Shown here piece after piece: positions 1 to 5,120 of a DNA stretch of 6,910 bases. A model generated the notes under the pieces. It was not told the origin of the DNA and made no database searches. It saw only the letters and a list, made by a program, of their open reading frames with translations. This stretch comes from Candidatus Sodaliphilus fimicaballi (GTDB lineage Bacteria; Bacteroidota; Bacteroidia; Bacteroidales; Muribaculaceae), in assembly GCA_018065165.1 (NCBI GenBank), contig JAGHTV010000318.1, positions 1-6,910 of the forward strand, in the 5' to 3' direction. Each line of letters opens with the position of its first letter. Position 1 is the first letter of the stretch. A program made the position numbers and the translations under genes.

Positions 1-162
1 ATTCCCGGTTGCCCCGGAGTAGGTCCCAAGACTGCAGAGAAACTCATCGCTCAGTATCGCAGCGTTGAGAACCTCATTGATCACAGCAGCGAACTCAAGG
101 GCGCGCTCAAGGTCAAGGTGGAGAGCAATATAGAGCAAATCAAGTTATCTAAATACCTGTAA
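1..162 (+). CDS. polA: DNA polymerase I, 5'-nuclease domain end (partial, closed by in-frame TAA)
   Basis: Frame 1 is open from the window edge to TAA at 160-162. It encodes the last 53 residues of the FEN-like 5'-nuclease region of DNA polymerase I. The helix-hairpin-helix signature IPGCPGVGPKTAEKLI is at residues 1-16, followed by the helical segment ending KLSKYL. In ordinary PolI proteins this segment runs straight into a sequence like LATIxTDVPI. Here the codon after KYL is TAA and the same frame resumes with TIITDVPIDWDEE, so there is no frameshift, only a stop. TAA is a real terminator elsewhere in the window (2260-2262, 4287-4289, 5022-5024), so recoding of TAA is unlikely. The 5'-nuclease removes RNA primers and flaps during Okazaki fragment maturation and repair. 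The gene start lies outside the window. The family identity is secure. Whether the stop is natural, a strain mutation or an assembly error is not decidable here. Confidence 0.85.
   Translation: MPGCPGVGPKTAEKLIAQYRSVENLIDHSSELKGALKVKVESNIEQIKLSKYL
160..162 (+). other. In-frame stop codon inside polA
   Basis: TAA interrupts an otherwise continuous polA frame between KLSKYL and TIITDVPI. One substitution from a sense codon (for example CAA, AAA or TCA) would create it. Recovering the alanine usual in relatives would need two changes. The stop falls at the domain boundary between the 5'-nuclease and the rest of the enzyme. Confidence 0.9.
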
Positions 163-177
163 ACAATAATTACCGAT

Positions 178-2262
178 GTGCCCATCGACTGGGACGAGGA
201 GTCGCTCGTGGGCGAGCATGCGGACCTAGGTGCCCTGCGTGCAGTGTTTAACGAGCTGGAGTTCCGCACCCTCACCACACGCATCATCGACCACGGCGAG
301 GCCAATGTAGGCCTTGATGGCGATGCCCCTGTCGAGGTGCCCGTGGAGCAGCCCGCAGCCGAGGTTGCACCAGCTGCCAGCGGTAGCCAGTTGAGCCTCT
401 TTGGCGACGATCCCGTAGCAGCTCCCGCCAAACCTGCTCCTGTCCCTGTGGCCGAGCCTGTCGTTGCTAGGGAATCGATGTTTGTACCCCGCGAGTATGA
501 ACTGGTGCCCGATGCTTATGATGCCGAGACCGTAATCGCTCGCTTCCTGCAAGACGAGCAAGTGGCTGTCCACATTGTGAGCGACGGAGAGGAGGCTATG
601 CGTGCCACCATCGTGGGCTTTGCCCTGTGTGGCAAGGAGGGCAAGGCTGTGTACCTGCCCTGCGACGGCATGGGATTCATGATGCAGGCCGTTGAACCGC
701 TGTTCAAGGGCAACACACGCATCGTGAGTAACGATATCAAGCGCGACATCGTGATGCTGCATGTGGCAGGAATAGAGTTTACGGCACCTTACTACGACAC
801 CGCTGTGGCTCACTACTTGCTGCAACCCGAGCGTGGCCACAACACTGTGCAACTGGCTCAGGATGTGCTATATTACGACCCAGCCACTCCCGAGAGCATA
901 TTGGGTGCCAAGGGCAAGAAACAACTTAAGTGGGCACAGGTAAAGGCCGACCGCATAGCTCCCGTTGCCTGCGAGATGGCTGCCATCAACTACCAGCTGC
1001 CCGCAATCATCAATGAGCAGATACAGCACGAGGGCATGATGCACCTGCTCGACACCATCGAGATGCCTCTGGTCGAGGTGTTGGCCCAGATGGAGATAGC
1101 CGGAGCCCGCATCGATGTGAAGGCTCTCAACGACTACTCGCTGGTGCTCACCCAGCGCATGAACACCCTGGAGCAGGAGTGTCACGAGCTGGCTGGCGAA
1201 CCCTTCAACACCGCATCGCCGGCACAGGTGGGCGAGATACTCTTTGACAAACTCAAGATCGACGAGAAGGCCAAGAAGACCAAGACTGGCCAGTATAGCA
1301 CCACCGAGGAGATACTGATGAAGCTGCGCGACCGCCATCCGCTCATCGACAAGATTCTGGACCTGCGTGGCATTCGCAAGCTACTGAGTACCTATGTCAA
1401 CGCTCTGCCAGCACTCATCAATCCTCGCACGGGCCGCATCCACACTACCTACAACCAGACGGTGACCGCTACAGGCCGCCTGTCTTCGACCAACCCCAAC
1501 CTGCAGAACATACCCGTGCGCAACGATGAAGGTCGCGAGATACGCCGCGCCTTTATCCCTGCCGACGGCAACATCTTCTTCAGTGCCGACTACTCGCAAA
1601 TCGAGCTTCGCCTTGTGGCCGACCTCAGTGGCGACGCCACCATGCTCGAGGCATTTGCGGCCGGTCACGACATCCACGCCATCACTGCTGCCAAGATATA
1701 CCATAAACCTCTTGACGAGGTATCTGGCGACGAGCGTCGCAAGGCTAAGACGGCCAACTTTGGCATCCTTTACGGCATATCGGCATTTGGCTTGAGCGAG
1801 CGTCTGGGCATACCACGCAGCGAGAGCAAGCAACTCATCGACGGCTATTTTGTTACCTTCCCCGGTGTTAAGGACTACATTGACCGCAGCGTGGCACAGG
1901 CCCGCGAGAAGGGGTATGTCACCACCCTCGACGGCCGCCGCCGCATGTTGCCCGACATCAACTCGCGCAACGCTGTGGTGCGTGCCTTCAGCGAGCGCAA
2001 TGCCGTCAATGCCCCCATCCAGGGCACAGCGGCCGACATCATCAAGCGTGCAATGATTGCCATACACAAGCGTTTCAAGGCCGAGGGCATTAAGTCACTG
2101 ATGATGCTTCAGGTGCACGATGAGTTGAACTTTGATGTCATCCCCGCCGAGCTCGAGCGTGTGCAGACTATCGTGGTTGAGGAGATGGAGCGTGCCTACA
2201 GCGGCCGCGTACACCTCACCGCATCGCATGCCGCCGCTGCCAACTGGCTCGACGCCCATTAA
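178..2262 (+). CDS. polA: DNA polymerase I, exonuclease-like and polymerase domains (Klenow-like part)
   Basis: This is a family A DNA polymerase that fills gaps after primer removal and excision repair. The frame is continuous with the 5'-nuclease fragment except for TAA at 160-162. The start used is GTG at 178, the first candidate after the stop. It aligns to the V of TDVPI, so in an uninterrupted gene it would be internal; ATG 478 is an alternative. Domains (residues counted from GTG): tail of the connection to about 45, Pro/Ala-rich linker 45-100 with the clamp-binding peptide QLSLF at 71-75, 3'-5' exonuclease-like fold about 105-282, polymerase about 285-694. Polymerase motifs are intact: motif A DYSQIELRL (Asp471), O-helix RRKAKTANFGILYG (Arg520, Lys524, Phe528, Tyr532) and motif C QVHDE (Asp648, Glu649). 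Phe528 corresponds to Klenow Phe762. The exonuclease fold retains KRDIVML (Exo II Asp190) but lacks the DxE of Exo I and the YxxxD of Exo III, so proofreading is probably absent. Its stop overlaps the direct repeat that starts the next region. Confidence 0.93.
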   Translation: MPIDWDEESLVGEHADLGALRAVFNELEFRTLTTRIIDHGEANVGLDGDAPVEVPVEQPAAEVAPAASGSQLSLFGDDPVAAPAKPAPVPVAEPVVARESMFVPREYELVPDAYDAETVIARFLQDEQVAVHIVSDGEEAMRATIVGFALCGKEGKAVYLPCDGMGFMMQAVEPLFKGNTRIVSNDIKRDIVMLHVAGIEFTAPYYDTAVAHYLLQPERGHNTVQLAQDVLYYDPATPESILGAKGKKQLKWAQVKADRIAPVACEMAAINYQLPAIINEQIQHEGMMHLLDTIEMPLVEVLAQMEIAGARIDVKALNDYSLVLTQRMNTLEQECHELAGEPFNTASPAQVGEILFDKLKIDEKAKKTKTGQYSTTEEILMKLRDRHPLIDKILDLRGIRKLLSTYVNALPALINPRTGRIHTTYNQTVTATGRLSSTNPNLQNIPVRNDEGREIRRAFIPADGNIFFSADYSQIELRLVADLSGDATMLEAFAAGHDIHAITAAKIYHKPLDEVSGDERRKAKTANFGILYGISAFGLSERLGIPRSESKQLIDGYFVTFPGVKDYIDRSVAQAREKGYVTTLDGRRRMLPDINSRNAVVRAFSERNAVNAPIQGTAADIIKRAMIAIHKRFKAEGIKSLMMLQVHDELNFDVIPAELERVQTIVVEEMERAYSGRVHLTASHAAAANWLDAH
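388..402 (+). other. Putative sliding-clamp (DnaN) binding motif QLSLF in the PolI linker
   Basis: Codons CAG TTG AGC CTC TTT encode QLSLF, which matches the bacterial beta-clamp-binding consensus QL(S/D)LF exactly. It lies in a low-complexity Pro/Ala/Val linker between the 5'-nuclease and exonuclease-like domains, where such a peptide would be exposed. Function is inferred from the motif only. Confidence 0.6.
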
Positions 2263-2292
2263 TGCGGTCGTGTGAAGCAATGGTTTTCTTTC
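2261..2292 (+). repeat. Direct repeat, copy 1 (32 bp)
   Basis: A 32-bp stretch beginning AATGCGGTCGTGTGAAGCAA is repeated exactly, in the same orientation, at 3134-3165, 873 bp downstream. The copy begins inside the polA stop codon. In both places it runs into the left arm of an A/T-rich hairpin. It marks the left edge of the GxxExxY cassette. Confidence 0.9.
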
Positions 2293-2317
2293 CTTTGTTC
2301 ATGAGAGAAAAGAAAAC
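2283..2317 (+). repeat. A/T-rich hairpin, copy 1
   Basis: The arms 2283-2296 and 2304-2317 pair over 14 positions: 12 Watson-Crick pairs, one G-T wobble and one C/A mismatch, around a 7-nt loop. It could be the end structure of the polA transcript. No T-run follows on either strand, so it is not a canonical intrinsic terminator. A structurally matching copy lies at 3156-3190. Confidence 0.7.
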
Positions 2318-2319
2318 AA

Positions 2320-2446
2320 CTGACCATGCCCGTCAACCTAAAGGTTGCACTGTGACTGTTGCACAGTCGCCCTCGAAGCATGCTTCGGCCGACTGTCGCA
2401 CCACCCACATCAACGCCGCGTTTCACACGGCTCTGGGCATGATCAG
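2320..2446. repeat. Multi-stem palindromic module, left side of the GxxExxY cassette
   Basis: The closing stem pairs CTGACCATGCCC (2320-2331) with GGGCATGATCAG (2435-2446), 11 of 12 positions. Inside are CAACC-TAAA-GGTTG (2334-2347), GACTGT-TGC-ACAGTC (2354-2368) and a larger hairpin in which ACAGTCG (2363-2369) pairs with CGACTGT (2390-2396) around the perfect palindrome CGAAGCATGCTTCG (2374-2387). The last two stems compete for 2363-2368. The inner part is a diverged inverted copy of 3059-3107. No convincing coding frame is present. It could be a structured RNA, a REP-like DNA element or a relic transposon end. Confidence 0.65.
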
Positions 2447-2469
2447 CTATAAAACATGACTTTGTCGCT

Positions 2470-2504
2470 ATAAAACGAACTCGCTCATCGCTCGCAAAAC
2501 TAAT
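2470..2504 (+). repeat. Inverted repeat flanking GxxExxY gene, left copy
   Basis: The reverse complement of this segment aligns with 2960-2996 over about 35 positions with two short indels. It includes an exact 11-mer (CGCTCGCAAAA at 2489-2499 against TTTTGCGAGCG at 2966-2976), CTCGCT at 2480-2485 against AGCGAG at 2979-2984, and AAAAC at 2472-2476 against GTTTT at 2988-2992. It ends about 8 bp before the ATG at 2513. Confidence 0.75.
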
Positions 2505-2512
2505 AACAATAT

Positions 2513-2953
2513 ATGGAAATTTCAAGAGAAAATCTTCCCGAACCATTGCATAATGCACTTCGCAACTATGTTTATGATGTAATCAGTTGCATGCATGAGG
2601 TATATCATGACCTAGGCAATGGACTGCCTGAGTATGTGTATCAAGAAGCCCTAATGATAGAACTTCAACATAAAGGCTTCAATCCCATAAGGGAATATAT
2701 ACACCATCCTGTATATAAAGGTAAAGAGTTGAAAGCCGTTATAAGGATGGATATTATGATACCCGGAGAGCGAGGTAACGTCATTATTGAGTGTAAAGCA
2801 ATAGAGAAACTATCGGGTAACGAACGCAATCAAGTCTATGGTTATTTGCGTGGAACAGGCTTCCCAATTGCTTTATTGGTAAACTTTGGTTCAAATATAA
2901 AGGCCGAGATAGAGCGGTATTATTATAAGGACGGAGTAGTTAGAGCCTTCTGA
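2513..2953 (+). CDS. GxxExxY family protein, PD-(D/E)XK nuclease-like
   Basis: This 146-residue protein carries the defining motif GLPEYVY (Gly37, Glu40, Tyr43), followed by Glu45 in YQEALMIEL. It then has a nuclease-like core, RMDIMIPGERGNVIIECKA, where Asp80 and Glu93-x-Lys95 fit the D...ExK signature of the PD-(D/E)XK superfamily. NQVYGYLR (107-113) and the hydrophobic strand ALLVNFG (120-126) complete the usual family pattern, and the length is normal. There is no signal peptide or membrane segment, so it is expected in the cytoplasm. The ATG at 2513 has an A/T-rich leader without a Shine-Dalgarno sequence, as is usual in Bacteroidetes. Base composition is clearly lower in G+C than polA (for example 22 of 60 bases at 2521-2580), suggesting transfer. 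It stands alone between paired inverted and direct repeats, as if carried in a small cassette. The biological role of this family is not established to my knowledge; nuclease activity is inferred from the motif. Confidence 0.88.
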   Translation: MEISRENLPEPLHNALRNYVYDVISCMHEVYHDLGNGLPEYVYQEALMIELQHKGFNPIREYIHHPVYKGKELKAVIRMDIMIPGERGNVIIECKAIEKLSGNERNQVYGYLRGTGFPIALLVNFGSNIKAEIERYYYKDGVVRAF

Positions 2954-2959
2954 AAAAGT

Positions 2960-2996
2960 ATTGCGTTTTGCGAGCGTAAGCGAGCTTGTTTTGTAA
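2960..2996 (-). repeat. Inverted repeat flanking GxxExxY gene, right copy
   Basis: This is the partner of 2470-2504, beginning 6 bp after the TGA at 2951-2953. It also contains GCGAGC twice in direct orientation, spaced by GTAA (2970-2985). Because it follows the ORF directly, the mRNA could fold back with the sequence just upstream of the ATG. Confidence 0.75.
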
Positions 2997-3044
2997 GACG
3001 GCTTTAGTCGGTTTTTGCATTGCAAGGCACGACACAGGACGTTG

Positions 3045-3133
3045 GACTGTGTTTAGGAGGGTGGTGAGTCAGGACTTGAAGCTTGCTTCAAAGGGCTGAC
3101 GCAGCAGGCTCCTAACAACCGCTGACAGTAGTC
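3045..3133. repeat. Nested hairpin module, right side of the GxxExxY cassette
   Basis: Concentric stems can be traced: ACTGT (3046-3050) with ACAGT (3125-3129), TTAGGAG (3053-3059) with CTCCTAA (3109-3115), GTCAG (3068-3072) with CTGAC (3096-3100), and TTGAAGC (3076-3082) with GCTTCAA (3085-3091) around a TT loop. The segment 3059-3107 aligns with the reverse complement of the left module: both have GGGTGGTG, then after about 18 bases a GAAGC-NN-GCTTC palindrome, then GGGC and GCAnCAG. The rest of 2954-3133 shows a short hairpin with T5 at 2999-3016 and no credible gene. Confidence 0.7.
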
Positions 3134-3165
3134 AATGCGGTCGTGTGAAGCAATGGTTTTCTTTC
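3134..3165 (+). repeat. Direct repeat, copy 2 (32 bp)
   Basis: Exact copy of 2261-2292 in the same orientation, at the right edge of the cassette. The following sequence diverges from copy 1 but ends again in an identical AAAAGAAAAC. Confidence 0.9.
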
Positions 3166-3190
3166 TTCTTCCACGAGGGAAAAAGAAAAC
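3156..3190 (+). repeat. A/T-rich hairpin, copy 2
   Basis: The arms 3156-3170 and 3176-3190 pair over 15 positions, with a C/A mismatch at the same place as in copy 1 and two G-T wobbles, around a 5-nt loop. Distal positions differ from copy 1 but still pair, for example C2293-G2307 against T3166-A3180. The remaining 3191-3239 holds no recognisable feature before the promoter. Confidence 0.65.
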
Positions 3191-3239
3191 GGCCGAAATA
3201 GGCGTGACGATTAAACCATTGGCCACTATCGGTATCTAA

Positions 3240-3271
3240 TTTGGTGGAATAAGAATATTATTGTAACTTTG
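3240..3271 (+). promoter_or_regulatory. Bacteroidetes-type promoter
   Basis: TTTG at 3240-3243 and TAACTTTG at 3264-3271 match the -33 TTTG and -7 TAnnTTTG elements recognised by the Bacteroidetes primary sigma factor, with a 20-nt spacer in the usual 19-21 range. Transcription would begin near 3277-3280, giving a leader of about 20 nt before ATG 3297. It would drive the two downstream genes. Confidence 0.8.
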
Positions 3272-3296
3272 TGAATTAACAACTGGATTATATAAT

Positions 3297-4289
3297 ATGA
3301 AGACAAAACTGATATGCCTTGTTATGGCATTAACCATGGGATGTGCTGCGGTCATGGCAGCTCCCGTCAAAAAGAAAACCGCAGTTAAGAAGACTGCAAA
3401 GACCGAGAAACTGCGCGTTGAGATGAACCTCAACCAGGGTAAGGCTACCGACAGTTTCAAGAAGGGTCAGGAAGCCTATAAGAACATGTGGTATGACCAG
3501 GCTGAGACCTACTTCAAGGAGGCTCTGGCACAGAACCCCGAGGATGCCTATTCTACTGCCTACCTAGGCTCAATCAAACTCTACAACGAGGATGCACAGG
3601 AAGCTGTTGACCTCCTCATGAGCGCCATCATCATGATGGATGAGACCACCGATCCCGCTTTCAAGGCATGGACCTACAGCGAGATGAGCGCTGCCTACTT
3701 CGAGCTGAAGCAGTATGACAATGCCCTCGACTTTATCAACCATGCAGTTGAGCTGTCGCCCGCCGACGCCCACTATGCAGTGGAGCGTGCCGTGGTTAAG
3801 TTCAGGAAACGCGACTACGATGGCGCAAGCATGGATGCTGAGTATGCTCTTACTCTGTCGCCCGAGGGTGACGACCTGGAGCGTGCCGAGGGTCTCGTTA
3901 AGGCTTGCGAGAATATACTGAGCGGCAACAATGTGGTAACTCCCACCGAGATTATCGTTGCCGAGCGCGACACCGTGGCTGCCGACAATGTGGTTCTGCC
4001 CGAGTTTCCCGGCGGTCGCAAGGCTATGCAGGAATTCATCAAGACCAATGTCAAGTACCCCGCCAAGGCAAAGAAGAAAGGCGTAGGCGGCACAGTGGTG
4101 GTTGAGTGCAACTTCGACCCCGAGGGCAACATGATTGCTTCGCAAGTGGTTGAGGGCATCAACAAGGACCTCGACGACGAGGCACTGCGCGTGTGTCAGG
4201 CAATGCCCAAGTTTACCCCAGGTACCATTAACGGTCGCCCCGGCCATGTGAAAATGCTCATTCAAGTTAAATTTAACGCAAACAAATAA
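3297..4289 (+). CDS. Secreted TPR-repeat protein with TonB C-terminal domain
   Basis: This 330-residue exported protein starts with a signal peptide (residues 1-21, hydrophobic ICLVMALTMGCAAVMA then APVKKK). VMA-A suggests signal peptidase I cleavage; Cys16 in LTMGC is a poor but possible lipobox. A Lys-rich stretch (25-40) follows, then about four tetratricopeptide-like helical repeats (roughly 52-83, 84-117, 123-156, 157-190), a short linker, and a TonB_C domain at about 236-327. That domain has the typical pattern FPGGRKAMQEFIKTNVKYP, GGTVVVECNFDPEGN, DEALRVCQAMPKFTPGTING and VKMLIQVKF. Classical TonB has an inner-membrane anchor and a Pro-rich spacer, and couples ExbBD energy to outer-membrane receptors. 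Neither is seen here, so this is more likely a soluble or lipid-anchored periplasmic scaffold than an energy transducer. The start is supported by the promoter about 25 nt upstream and by the signal peptide. It is followed after 6 nt by the next gene, probably in one operon. The precise function is unknown. Confidence 0.88.
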   Translation: MKTKLICLVMALTMGCAAVMAAPVKKKTAVKKTAKTEKLRVEMNLNQGKATDSFKKGQEAYKNMWYDQAETYFKEALAQNPEDAYSTAYLGSIKLYNEDAQEAVDLLMSAIIMMDETTDPAFKAWTYSEMSAAYFELKQYDNALDFINHAVELSPADAHYAVERAVVKFRKRDYDGASMDAEYALTLSPEGDDLERAEGLVKACENILSGNNVVTPTEIIVAERDTVAADNVVLPEFPGGRKAMQEFIKTNVKYPAKAKKKGVGGTVVVECNFDPEGNMIASQVVEGINKDLDDEALRVCQAMPKFTPGTINGRPGHVKMLIQVKFNANK

Positions 4290-4295
4290 TAACTC

Positions 4296-5024
4296 ATGAA
4301 ACAAATTAAAACCATCGTAGTTGCCCTCTTGGCCCTCGTTGCCATGACTGCAAGTGCTCAATCGGTAAAGGATCACGAGGCCAACATCAAGGCTCAGGAA
4401 CAGATCGTATCGGACAAGACCGACAGCATCAAGGATCTCGACGAGCAAATCAAGGTGCTCAAGACTCGCGTCGACAGTCTGAACAAGGAAGAGAAGAAGG
4501 TAAAGGAGCAAATCAGTGCTCTGGAGAAGATTAAGAAGAGCCACGAAGAGGGCATCAAGCAGGCCAACAAGGCTCGTAAGGCTCACTTCGAAAGCCGTGA
4601 CAATCTCGTGTTTGCTCAGGAAGTTGCCGACGTGCTCATCAACCCCTACAACAAGATTGATGTAGAAGATGCACTCAAGAGCTTCGAGGGCATGGAGACT
4701 AAGGAAGTGCTCAAGAAGAAAGACCTCGTGAAGAACTACGGCAAGTACACCAAGGAACTGCGCGAGTACCTCGAGAAGCAAAAGATTGTCCTCGCAGGCG
4801 AAGGCTGGACAATGCAAGACCCCAAGAGCGAGACCTACAAGAAATTTGAGAAAGGCCTCAAGGGTTTGAGCTACTGGAAGATTTACAACAACAGCACCAA
4901 GAACCCCTCAATTCCCTATCTCGACGGCGTAATGGAGCAAATCGAGCAGCAAAAGGCCAACGGCCTGAGCAACTCACGCCGCTTTGACGAGATCATCAAC
5001 CTCCTCTATAGCAACGACTATTAA
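4296..5024 (+). CDS. Secreted coiled-coil protein of unknown function
   Basis: I do not recognise a named family. The 242-residue product begins with a clear signal peptide, MKQIKTIVVALLALVAMTASA, with cleavage expected after ASA (residue 21). Residues 24-98 are highly charged with heptad-spaced hydrophobics (Leu48, Ile52, Leu55, Val59, Leu62, Val69, Ile73, Leu76), predicting a long coiled coil. Residues 100-242 form a mixed, Lys/Glu-rich C-terminal region with aromatic clusters such as GLSYWKIYNN (190-199) and RRFDEIINLLYSNDY at the end. There is no membrane anchor after the signal, so it is probably periplasmic. The 6-nt gap to the TPR-TonB_C gene and the lack of an intervening promoter argue for co-transcription and translational coupling. 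A structural or partner role with that protein in the envelope is inference. The downstream hairpin at 5065-5092 would end the operon. Confidence 0.85.
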   Translation: MKQIKTIVVALLALVAMTASAQSVKDHEANIKAQEQIVSDKTDSIKDLDEQIKVLKTRVDSLNKEEKKVKEQISALEKIKKSHEEGIKQANKARKAHFESRDNLVFAQEVADVLINPYNKIDVEDALKSFEGMETKEVLKKKDLVKNYGKYTKELREYLEKQKIVLAGEGWTMQDPKSETYKKFEKGLKGLSYWKIYNNSTKNPSIPYLDGVMEQIEQQKANGLSNSRRFDEIINLLYSNDY

Positions 5025-5032
5025 AATAGGTC

Positions 5033-5045
5033 CTCGCTGAGCGAG
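5033..5045. repeat. Short palindrome CTCGC-TGA-GCGAG
   Basis: A perfect 5-bp stem with a TGA loop lies just after the coiled-coil gene. The pair AGG/CCT (5028-5030 with 5048-5050) could extend it across an internal loop. It shares the words CTCGCT and AGCGAG with the inverted repeats around the GxxExxY gene. Confidence 0.5.
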
Positions 5046-5064
5046 ATTCCTATATACATAACAA

Positions 5065-5100
5065 GCGCCCGGGCTCACATGAGCCGGGGCGCGTTTGTTT
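5065..5100. terminator. Intrinsic terminator, probably bidirectional
   Basis: GCGCCCGGGCTCA (5065-5077) pairs with TGAGCCGGGGCGC (5080-5092) at 12 of 13 positions, one G/G mismatch, and is followed by GTTTGTTTTT on the + strand. It lies between convergent genes. The + strand tail is good for stopping the upstream operon. On the - strand the tail is weaker (TTGTTATG), so termination of the hydrolase gene there is less certain. Confidence 0.85.
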
Positions 5101-5120
5101 TTATGGGTGCCAGGTCTGGG

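Noticed and set aside
160..162. Alternative genetic code reading TAA as sense
   Set aside because: TAA ends polA, the TPR-TonB_C gene, the coiled-coil gene and the hydrolase normally, so reassignment is not supported.
1381..2067. 228-codon open frame on the - strand within polA
   Set aside because: It is the antisense shadow of the conserved polymerase domain.
2283..2317. Hairpin after polA as an ordinary intrinsic terminator
   Set aside because: The stem is A/T-rich and no T-run follows on either strand. It is better described as part of the repeated edge element.
2262..2459. 65-codon + strand frame between polA and the GxxExxY gene
   Set aside because: It overlaps the direct repeat and the palindromic module, and the translation has no family character. 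Base pairing explains the sequence better than coding.
2259..2558. 99-codon - strand frame crossing the polA end and GxxExxY start
   Set aside because: It overlaps repeats and the start of a real gene, with no promoter or domain signal.
2261..3190. CRISPR array
   Set aside because: Only two copies of the 32-bp repeat occur, 873 bp apart, with a gene between them and no spacer periodicity.
3570..4817. 415-codon open frame on the - strand opposite two genes
   Set aside because: It spans the antisense of both the TPR-TonB_C and coiled-coil genes, crosses their junction, and gives a Leu/His/Val-rich protein typical of antisense reading of biased codons. The + strand frames have signal peptides, domains and a promoter.
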